Positions 11,393-19,894 of a stretch of 23,127 nucleotides of DNA are shown in pieces. The notes under the pieces are model-generated. The model searched no databases. It worked only from the letters and a program-made list of their open reading frames with translations, and had not been told where the DNA came from. Each line of letters opens with the position of its first letter. Position 1 is the stretch's first letter. The translations under genes were made by a program, and so were the position numbers. Source of the DNA: Azolla pinnata (Eukaryota; Streptophyta; Polypodiopsida; Salviniales; Salviniaceae); contig JBBBWG010027657.1 in the NCBI GenBank assembly GCA_037176905.1, forward strand, positions 25,010-48,136. Reading direction: 5' to 3'.

Positions 11393-11635
11393 CTTGGGTT
11401 CAAATCCTCTCACTTCCAAGAGCTATAGGAATTCTTAGACAGAACAACCAAAGAGGTCTTGGGTTCAAATCCTCTCACTTCAAGAGCTATAGGAATTCTT
11501 AGATAGAAAAACAAGAGGTCATGGGTTCAAATCCTCTCACTTCAAGAGCTATAGGAATTCTTAGATAGAAAAACAAGAGGTCTTGGGTTCGAATCCTCTC
11601 TCACTTCAAGATCTAGCAATTCTTAGATAGAACAA
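11393..11635 (+). repeat. tandem array of 62-65-bp tRNA-like units with B-box
   Basis: Units start at 11393, 11458, 11520 and 11582 (periods 65, 62 and 62). A degenerate copy lies before the first, and the last is partial. Each contains GAGGTC(A/T)TGGGTTC followed by (A/G)AATCCTCTC. The 11-mer GGTTCAAATCC (copies 1-3) or GGTTCGAATCC (copy 4) fits the Pol III B-box/T-loop consensus GGTTCRANYCC. The rest (AGAGCTATAGGAATTCTTAGATAGAA) gives no clear A-box or cloverleaf, so these are not functional tRNA genes. The sequence resembles the 3' half of a tRNA-derived SINE head amplified in tandem. Confidence 0.75.
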
Positions 11636-11646
11636 TCTATGATCAT

Positions 11647-11647
<1 letters not shown>

Positions 11648-11680
<33 letters not shown>
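11648..11680. repeat. (GAT)11 microsatellite
   Basis: Eleven uninterrupted GAT triplets lie next to the tandem tRNA-like array. Confidence 0.95.
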
Positions 11681-11681
<1 letters not shown>

Positions 11682-11689
11682 GTGATTTT

Positions 11690-12300
11690 GTTGAGCACAT
11701 CGGCATTCGGTTTAAGGTGATGGGCAGTGCGGTTGGGGACCCACAGAGACCCACGGAGGGGGCTCCTGTCTGTCTGGGCATTGGCGACAAAACATTGACA
11801 AAAACCACATAATCCCAGATCGATGAACGCGATTCAGACCTGTTGACCAGATGAGGGTGTCTGCTACAAGATGAAGCTCTTCAGCAGCAGCAGAAGCAGC
11901 AGATAAGCTCCAGAGGGGGAGGGCTACTGCCAAGCTTTCACTGTAGCATATTCGGTGTGTTCTGAAGCAGCTGTATTTTCCGGCCCACTGATTCGGCAAT
12001 CGAGGAGGCTTGCATTGCAGGTGTGTGTACGTACGTACGTACGTGTACACGTATGCGATACAACATGTACAGACGGCTCGATCGGATGCTTACATCGTAG
12101 AGTACGTATCACAGGTAATAGACGCGACCGTAGACTCGACCCAGATACCGGGTCTGTACGCGTACGTGTATACAGGCAACAGGGTATAGGGCGCGAATCA
12201 GACAGGTATTTTTGACGCGGATCAGACGCTCCCGGACGGACGAAGCGCCGAGTGTGAAAGCGCCGCGGCGCATGTGGACACCAATCATCCATCCTTTCAC
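11690..12300. other. upstream intergenic region of the bHLH gene
   Basis: No supported gene. A self-complementary (GTAC)n block lies at about 12026-12052, and CpG-containing sequence continues to 12280. The open frames on both strands here show no domains. The region may belong to the distal promoter of the bHLH gene. Confidence 0.4.
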
Positions 12301-12454
12301 AAGCCTTCTTCTTGCTCTTCTTCTTCTTCTTGCTCTTCTTCTTCCACTTTGCTAAGCACCTTATAGATAGATAGATAGATTAGATACATAGATAGTTTCC
12401 ATTCCTAGCACCTCTATTCTATAATACCAAGAGGGTTTTGGTCCATTGTGTGTG

Positions 12455-12463
12455 TATATATAA
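12455..12463 (+). promoter_or_regulatory. TATA box of the bHLH gene
   Basis: TATATATAA followed by GAGCCCC sits about 880 bp before the bHLH start codon. Transcription starting about 30 bp downstream would give an ~850-nt leader. That leader is almost free of ATG, which supports this placement. A GATA/CTT-rich region lies just upstream (12300-12400). Confidence 0.6.
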
Positions 12464-12489
12464 GAGCCCCTTGGGTGGGGAAGAGAAGG

Positions 12490-13235
12490 GGATTAGTGCT
12501 CCCCTTAATCTCCCATCCACCCCTCTAATCCTTGTGCTAATCACCCTTCCCACCATCCCTAATCCTTGCTCATTTGGGTTCTTGTAGGGATTGATTAATC
12601 CCTCCCTGTTGCTAATCCTCCTCCTCCTGGTTCGAGAGGTTCTACGACTAATCCTCGAGCGATTACGACTAATCCTTGCGTAAATCGCTCGTTTAATCGT
12701 AGGGTTTCCTTCACTAATCCCTTGGCTGGTTTGTTACTAGTTGGGGGCCTTTCTTCACTAATCCATCGGCTGGTTTCCACTAATCGGGGGGCCTTTCTTC
12801 ACTAATCCATCGGCTGGTTTCCACTAATCGGGGGGCCTTCCTTCACTAATCCATCGGCTGGTTTCCACTAATCGGGCGGCCTTCCTTCACTAATCCCTCT
12901 AATTGTGGGGGGTCTCCCTTCACTAATCCTCACAGGCTGTTGCCCCATTCCCTAGGGATTATCTTAAGCCTCACTAATCACTCGGGTTTGTGCCACTAAT
13001 CACTCGGGTTCGTGCCACTAATCCTCCTGAATCTATCACTAAGCCATTCCATTAGCTCCGGATCTCCCAAACTGACATTCCTTGCTAGCCAGCTCTACAC
13101 TAATCCTCTTGGAGCATCCCCCACTAATCCCCCGGCGGAACGCCAGATAAATCGGGCGTTGTTGCTAATCCAGAGTGCTAATTAGCGGCTAATTAGCATG
13201 ATTAAGAAGATCATTTAGAGGGGATTTAGAGGTGA

Positions 13236-13267
<32 letters not shown>

Positions 13268-13338
13268 GAAGCCGAGAATTAGTAGAAGGTTAATTAGGGT
13301 TTTCTCGATCCTTCTCGGGAGCTGCGATTAGCGGTAGG
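12490..13338 (+). promoter_or_regulatory. ATG-poor 5' leader with ~21 CTAATC motifs
   Basis: Between about 12520 and 13180 the word CTAATC, mostly as CACTAATCC, occurs about 21 times, always in the same orientation. Four more copies fall in the first 110 nt of the coding region. Three and a half near-identical 44-bp tandem units (GCCTTTCTTCACTAATCCAT plus CGGCTGG... and CCACTAATCGGG) lie at 12747-12900, with a degenerate one before. A GA microsatellite and a G-run follow at 13235-13268. Only one ATG was found before 13339, opening a 6-codon frame. I infer a long transcribed leader. Confidence 0.55.
13198..13218 (+). promoter_or_regulatory. six-codon upstream ORF
   Basis: ATG at 13198 opens M-I-K-K-I-I and stops at TAG 13216-13218, 120 nt before the bHLH start. 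It is the only ATG I find in the inferred leader, so it is a plausible translational control element. Confidence 0.5.
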
Positions 13339-16300
13339 ATGGACATGGATTTCTACCCTAATCAGCTGGGCTCTTACATGGATCACAGCAGCAACGGCGC
13401 TAATCTGGGCGCTAATCAGGGGATTAATTACAACCCTAATCCTCCTGGCTGCGGGATTAGCGCGCTGAGCAGCAGGCAGCAGCTGGCGCGGTATCACTCT
13501 GCGCCCACATCTGCGCTGGAAGGCCTGCTGCTCTTCGATGATGATGATGATGATGATGATGCTGATGATGCAGCTGTTGCTGCTGATGATGCTGATGATC
13601 CCTGCAGCGATGGCGATGGCGAGCTTGCCCTGCTGCGAGATCAGGACCTCCTCGCCATAGCCGACAGCTCGGAGCTCTCCAAGCTGCTCAGCGATGGCAT
13701 CAGCTCCTTCGCTGCCCTCATAGACCCTAACCCTAACCCTAACCCTAATCTCAAGCTCAGCCCCAGTCCTCCGCCCAACTACCCGCCTCAGCTCCAGCAG
13801 ATGCAAGCCCGGAACGCGCATCAGACTGCTGCGAATCCGAAGCTGCAGATTCAGGATCGATCGATTCAGGACAGATTGAATGCCCAAATGGCTCGATTCA
13901 GCGCATCATCATCATCATCATCATCATCATCAGTAGCAGCATCAGCATCAGCAACAGCTGCTGCTAGCAGCAGCAATCACAGCCCCGCGCTGTCTGCCAT
14001 ATCCGAGCAAGATCCCATCACCGGCGCGGAGATTGATGACGAGGAGGAGCAGTACAGGTTCATCTCCTCGCCGATCCCTAGGAAGAAGAATCTGGCTTCA
14101 GCCATAGCCAAGGAGAAGCTGCAGGCCGGAAATGCCCAATACCATGGTCCAAGCCCTAGCCATAGCCCAATTCCGAGCCTAAACCCTAACCCTAACCCTA
14201 ACCCTAACTTTAGCCCAAGCCCAATTCCGAGCCTAAACCCTAACCCTAACCCTAACCCTAACTTTAGCCCAAGCCCAATTGTGAGTCCCTACCCTAGCCC
14301 TAACCCTAACTTTAGCCCAAGCCCTAACCCTAACCCTAACCCTAACTTTATCCCAAGCCCAATTGTGAGCCCTAACCCTAACCCTAACCCTAACCCTAAC
14401 CCTAGATCCAGCCATAGCCCGGCTCTGGATTGCCTGAGATCCAACCTCTACATGCCTCCACCAATGCCCTCCAGTGTGAAACCATCTGGTGGAGGAGGAG
14501 GAGGAGGGCTGCTGAGGCATAGCAGCTCACCTGCCCATTTCTTGTCGCGGGTGGCCATGGAGGAGATGGCCGGTGGCCATGGACAGTTCTATCATCAGCA
14601 GATCATCCGTGAAGACGGTGCTGGGCTCAGGGAGATGAGGATCATGCAGGGAACAACTGCTCGGAATCGTGCTCTCGGGAATCATCAGCAGCATCAACAG
14701 CAGCAGCAGCAGCATCAGCAGAGGAAGAGGGGCCGAGGCGGGGGCCCGATGCAGGAATCGGCTGCAGCAGCAACAACAGCGCCCGACAAGAATCATCTAC
14801 ACCAGCACCTCGGCCAGGTTGGTAAATGTGAAAACGGTTGTTCCAGTCTCAATATACAGCATTAGTTAGGGAACTAGATACATGAGTGTTCGTTTGCCCC
14901 TCATTGCATTGTACAACTGAAGGATATATATATCTATATGATTTACCTTCTCTAAATTTAAAGGGATCACATTAGGTAAAAAACTAGATACATGAGTGTT
15001 TGTTTGCCCCTCATTGCATTGTACAACTGAAGGATATATATATATCTATATGATTTACCTTCTCTAAATTTAAAGGGATCGCATTAGGTAAAAAAATTAG
15101 ATACACGAGTGTTCGTTTGCCCCTCATTGCATTGTACAACTGAAAGATATAATATTTATATGATTTACCTTTTCTATCGCATTAGGTAAAAAACTAGATA
15201 CATGAGTGTTCGTTTGCCCCTCGTTGCATTACACAAGAGAAGGATATATATACATATAAGCACCTTGGCCAGGTCAAATAGTGTGAAATGGTTCCAGTAT
15301 TTCAATTGGTTGGTCTTAGTTTAAAGATATCGCATTAGTTTAAAGATATTTCAAATAGTGTGAAACGGTTCTCTAAATTTAAAGATATTGCATTAGTTAA
15401 AAAAAAAACTAGATACATGAGTGTTCATTTGCCCCTCGTTGCATTGCACAACAAGAGGATCTCTATATGTTTATATATATATATATATACACATCTAAAA
15501 ACCATCGAAGTATCGATGAGAGATCTCGAATGACATATGGTATATTGATGAGTGATTCAAGTACAGACGGTTGTGATTATATGTGTATATATACGAAGAG
15601 AGAACTCAGAACGAGGATCTATCGGATCTCTCTGTACAAACTAGATGTCACGAAATGTTACTTCCCAACATCGACTCATCGCTCTCCATGCATATCCATG
15701 TACACAAATCCAATCAATTCCAACTGCAGGAGCTAAAGCATTATTCATTCTTTCTCATTGTCTTATGGGGAAATATACATATATTCTTGTTTGTCGATTT
15801 AGTTCACGGCTACGTATTGCATGGATTTGTGGCAAGTAATGTGTTTTTGAAAATTTTGGGCAGATGATGATGAGCCAGAGCCCTCCGCTGGTGTCTGATG
15901 GGCTCTCGCCGCCGGGCTCCTGCTTCGAGGACACCGACGGGGCGGTGGTCGATTCCGTGCTCTGCAGAGCGCGAGCCAAGCGCGGGCACGCGACTCATCC
16001 ACGCAGCATCGCGGAGCGCGTGCGGAGAACCAAGATCAGCGATCGGATCAAGAAGCTCCAGGATCTGGTGCCGAATCTCGACAAGGTGAGAGAGATGTGT
16101 CTTGTAGATAGTTGTTTCGATGCTTTCTTTGTATTTGTGTTTTTGCATCCTGTGTGAACAGACACAGGGACCTAACAAGCCTTTCTGTATTTTGCTGTAT
16201 CGATTCTGCTATCGGTCCTGCGATCGATTTTTTTATCAATCGGCCTGATTGATCGATCCATCTTCCTTTGAATGAGTGAATGAATGAATGAATGAATGTG

Positions 16301-16556
16301 AATGAACAGCAAGCCAACACTGCTGACATGCTCGACGAGATCGTGGAGTACGTGAAGCTCCTTCAGCAGAAGATCAAGGTAATTTTGCCTGGAACCAAAC
16401 AACTTCCGTTGATTTGCTTGGAATCGAACAACTTCCGATATCGAAGTCTTCTCCCTTTCTTTCTTAGCGAGAAATCGTTGGGTTTTTATGCCGCAGGATT
16501 TGTCCGTGGATGGACCCGTGTGCAGTTGTGGGCGGCAACTGGAGCCAAGCTTCTGA
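13339..16556 (+). CDS. bHLH transcription factor, subgroup IX (FBH/bHLH122-130-like)
   Basis: Four exons, 13339-14817, 15864-16085, 16310-16378 and 16497-16556, all join in phase 0 and give 609 residues. Introns are 1046, 224 and 118 bp. The N-terminal motif RYHSAPTSALEGLL (residues 51-64) and the central LLRHSSSPAHFLSRV (391-405) are hallmarks of the FBH-type subgroup. The basic region HPRSIAERVRRTKI has Glu at basic position 9 and Arg at 12 and 13, as needed for E-box contact, with Arg instead of His at position 5 as usual for this subgroup. Helix-loop-helix follows: SDRIKKLQDLVPNLDK, then QANTADMLDEIVEYVKLLQQ. The C-terminus CSCGRQLEPSF resembles the family's CTC tail. Arabidopsis members activate CONSTANS or act in stomata; the role here is unknown. 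The protein is longer than its relatives because exon 1 carries Asp-, Ser-, Gln- and Pro-Asn-rich runs. The intron 1 donor CAG|GTTGGT is weak. Confidence 0.93.
14176..14405 (+). repeat. in-frame CCTAAC hexamer repeats encoding (Pro-Asn)n
   Basis: Runs of CCTAAC lie at about 14179-14209, 14233-14263, 14298-14310, 14322-14347 and 14370-14404, with an earlier run at 13723-13749. They encode PN dipeptides within blocks such as PSPIPSLNPNPN and NFSPSPIVSP; one 54-bp block is duplicated (14166 and 14220). The hexamer equals the TTAGGG-type telomere repeat and preserves frame, unlike the TTTAGGG heptamer found elsewhere in the window. Confidence 0.9.
14872..15480 (+). repeat. ~100-120-bp tandem repeats in bHLH intron 1
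   Basis: The segment ACTAGATACATGAGTGTTCG, followed by TTTGCCCCTCATTGCATTG and a TATA-rich stretch, recurs at about 14873, 14993, 15096, 15193 and 15408. Between the last two copies (15261-15300) lies a diverged copy of the exon 1/intron 1 boundary. The array fills the 5' 60% of the intron; 15481-15863 looks unique. Confidence 0.85.
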
Positions 16557-17200
16557 TCTGGTAAAACAAAAAAAACACCAACAGAGACAGACTCCGCGTA
16601 TACGCATTACATACACACATACACACACATGCTCTACTACATACACCGTATCTATACTGTATACAGTTGGCTTTTCTGGACTGTGTTTTGTACATCGGTG
16701 GACGACGGACGATCCTCTTTTGTGTATTTAGTCCGTCCGTGATCTATCGGCTCTTTTTAATAATTGAATCCGTGTATACATTACATTCCTACATGCGACA
16801 TCTGTTCGATTGGTTGCCCAAAATTAGTTTTAAGGAGTAATTCGATTCTCGAATGATTTTCTCGAACGTGCCCAGTGATCTGGCGTATGATCGCAATCGA
16901 TGGACGGACAGATGAAGAGACGCATGGACGGATCGATCCGATCCGATCCTGATCCGATTTGATCCAATCCTGATCCAATTAGATCAACAACAAATTCAAT
17001 AATAGCAAGCCTTGCACAATGTACAATAACAGATTGATGAATAGATATATTTTATATGGTGGGGATGTTTTGGATCAAGTCAGAGTTTTTGTGAAGGAAT
17101 TCAACCAGGTGCGATGACCCATGAGTGAGTTTGTGAAGAAAATCAACCAAGTATATGTGAGTCGGGTGGATTATGGTTTGCGATGATCAAATACTGGCCG
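16557..17200. other. bHLH 3' UTR and downstream DNA
   Basis: No gene is seen. CA-rich (16610-16630) and GATCC-rich (16928-16985) simple stretches occur. AATAAT-type words near 16758 and 16998 could serve polyadenylation. Confidence 0.4.
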
Positions 17201-17204
17201 TAGA

Positions 17205-17278
17205 TGATCGATCTATCGATCTATCTATATCTATCTATCGATCTATCCATATCTATCTATCGATCTATCTATCTGAGG
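17205..17278. repeat. (CTAT)/(CGAT) microsatellite
   Basis: GATCTATC and CTATATCTAT units repeat through this stretch in an imperfect array. Confidence 0.85.
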
Positions 17279-17382
17279 AGCCAATATCTTCGTGACGAAC
17301 GCAGTTGTGTCATCCCAGGCTTTGGTCCAAAGTCTCTGTTGCTTTGATAGACTTTGAAAGACTATATCCACCTTCTCTCACT

Positions 17383-17850
17383 TGCATACATACATACATA
17401 CATACAGACAAACATTGAACAAATTGATTTAACAGGCCCTTGCCCTTTTGCCAGAAGCCTGACACAGAAGAGAACAAAAAGACTTGAATGAAGGTGGTGG
17501 GAGGGAGGCAAGGGGACATTGGTCTTGCATACCAAAGGGAACATGGCAAATGAAAGGTCCAAGTGGTGGTTGACATCATTTATGATATTTTCCTTCACAA
17601 GACATCCACACATACATTCATCCATCCATACATACATACATTCATCCATCCATACATACATACATTCACCCATGCATACATAGATACATAGATTCATGCA
17701 TAGATACATTCATCCACCCATACATACATACATACATACATAGATCCACACATACATACATACACCCCTGCATACATTCATACATTCATGCATACATTCA
17801 TACATACATACATTCCTACATACATTCATATATACATACATATGCACATA
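17383..17850. repeat. (CATA)n-based microsatellite clusters
   Basis: A pure CATA run lies near 17384-17405. From about 17605 to 17850, CATA units are interspersed with CATTCATC, CATC and GATACATAG variants, forming a long degenerate array. Open frames reading MYVCMYVCM on the minus strand come from this array and are not genes. Confidence 0.9.
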
Positions 17851-18027
17851 TATATCTTTGCCAATGCACCACGGATGTGTTGGAGGGCACATGCATGCAT
17901 GCATGCATGTGTGATCTTTTTGGTTTTGAATATATCCTATCATTAGTTAGCGAAGGGAATAAATACCCCGGTGTTCGTCACATGAAGGCGATAGCAACAG
18001 CTCTCGCTTAGTCGGAAGGGCGGGGAT

Positions 18028-18078
18028 AGATATGTATGTATGTATGTATGTATGCATGCATGTATGTATATGTGCATG
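18028..18078. repeat. (TATG)n microsatellite, opposite orientation to the CATA array
   Basis: TATG units with a TGCATGCATG interruption repeat here. They are the reverse complement of the CATA units 200-400 bp to the left. A palindromic (ATGC)n block lies between, at about 17889-17910. Confidence 0.9.
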
Positions 18079-18476
18079 TATATGTGTGCGAATGAATGTC
18101 TATCTGTACCATTCATGCATCGATGTATGTATACTATGGTGCTTGTCTCAACATATGTAAATTCTCTACATGTACAACCATGGAATTTGCAAGCTTCTGG
18201 TTTCGCAAGAACACGAAATGTAAGTTTGCAAATGTTTGCGAATGTTATGTGCTTTACAGCTGGGTTCTAATTTTGTTTATCCACCTGCTACTTCTTCATC
18301 ATCATCTTAATCGCCACCTGGATACGGGGATCCAGATACAAGCTCATCATCCTCACCATGCTAATCATATCTAGAAACACACACCATCAATGATTTGCAT
18401 GTTCCTATGTTTGTATCAAAACCCTGAACTCTGAACCCTAAACTCTGAAGCCACCTTTAGAAACAAGCTACAACAT

Positions 18477-18479
<3 letters not shown>

Positions 18480-18506
<27 letters not shown>
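18480..18506. repeat. (TG)n microsatellite
   Basis: About thirteen TG units in an uninterrupted run. Confidence 0.95.
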
Positions 18507-18508
<2 letters not shown>

Positions 18509-19284
18509 TGTGTATGTCTTTGACCATTTAATACCACCAGCCTCATTGGCTCAATTGTTTGCTAGGACTTTGATGTCAGACTTACTTTGGCGGCTCCAAG
18601 GACGAGCCACGCGTCAAGAACATTGGCCAAGCTTGCTAACCAAATTCAGATCGAAGATCGCCAAAATCCCGCCCCTGCCAAGCCCCAACGAAACTTTTGA
18701 TATCGAATTCAAGATATCGGTTCCAATCCCCTCGAAATGAATGTTTGTCGTTTAGTAAAAACATAAAAGAAGCTGTTGTGCAAAGTCAAACACGTACTTC
18801 GTAATCAAAGACCACTATGCATCGGTTCAATAAATGTAAAGGGTCATTTCCGTGACCGGTTTAGAACTAATGCAAAGAGTTTTATTCGAGAAAAAAGAGA
18901 ACAAAAACTTATATTATCACGGTCGAAGCTCGTTGACAATGATTGACTCGTAAGACACGAATAGGACAAGAAGAAAAAACCAAATTAGAACAAGAAGACA
19001 AGATATATATTAAAACGAGATTTAGAGTACACGGCGCCAAAGACTGGCGTTGAACTAGAATGGTTAAATACTAAGACCATCTCAATATTTACAAAGTTTT
19101 AGGCCTAAAGTATGTTTGTCACATGGTCGTCATCCATGGTTGTCACATGGCTTGCATGCGTGATTGCCACTTGGTGGTTCTGAGGGCTTGTAATGACGAC
19201 AAACGTTACAAATCGTTTTTAACATTAATATGGTTTAAGGTACTATCAAGTAGTAACATATAATATTTATTGTTTGAAGTAAGA

Positions 19285-19340
19285 TAGTTTAATAGATAAG
19301 ATTTGAGTTTATGTAGTTATAAGCCATAGGTTCAAATATT
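19285..19340 (+). mobile_element. possible decayed tRNA-derived SINE head
   Basis: TAGTTTAATAGATAAG (19285-19300) is A-box-like, and GGTTCAAATAT (19329-19339) matches nine of eleven B-box positions at a tRNA-like distance. No poly-A tail or target duplication was seen. Confidence 0.3.
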
Positions 19341-19894
19341 TTACGTATAAACCCTTTCGGATTGACACTCATGTATATGACATAATAATCGAATTTCAAT
19401 ACATTTTGTATCATTTCCTAGCTAAAAATCTCGACAGATTTCGCTCATCAGAACGGATTAAGCTCCTCTTCAGTGCCAACCCGAATAACGGACGCTTTCC
19501 AGCTATATTTCGTGAGTATTGGTCGATGCACTTTCTCTCAGAAATGTGATGCATGTAATAAGGGGTGGAAGTACCAGGGTCTGTCCTATTAGTTCTTGAG
19601 CAATTCTTGGAGCACTAATGGGCATGGCATTAGGAAATTGATTTATAAGGTTAATTTCGATGGTTAAAGGGTAAGATGAAGGGAAACCGATCGATTATGG
19701 TTAGACTAGGACAAGACCAGAAGATCATTGGACAAGTGTGAACACACCTAGCGGTCAAAGAGCCCCTAAAGTTGGACCTATATAAACTGGTTTCCTAAGC
19801 TGATGCCCACCATAACAAGTTCGACTTTTTCCTCCGTGCTTTTCCTCGTACAAGAATGTTACAAAGAATACTCAAAGTTGCATCATCTAATATA

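Larger units (their letters stand above)
18079..19894. other. intergenic region, no supported gene
   Basis: Contains telomere-like words (AACCCTGAACTCTGAACCCTAAACTC near 18420, written here as a pattern), a (TG)n microsatellite at 18480-18506, and a possible decayed SINE head at 19285-19340. The open frame 18480-18740 starts in the (TG)n repeat and has no known domain. Downstream polyadenylation of the minus-strand PLC gene should fall just left of 19895. Confidence 0.4.

Noticed and set aside
11393..11635. CRISPR-like array or functional tRNA cluster
   Set aside because: Repeats are contiguous with no unique spacers, the DNA is eukaryotic, and no full cloverleaf or A-box can be built.
14233..14520. 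Minus-strand ORF with VRVRVR repeats
   Set aside because: It is the antisense shadow of the Pro-Asn hexamer repeats of the bHLH exon.
17310..17943. Minus-strand ORFs rich in MYVCM
   Set aside because: They are read-outs of the CATA microsatellite.
18480..18740. Open frame following the (TG)n run
   Set aside because: Its start lies in the microsatellite, and no domain, splice site or homologous motif was recognised.
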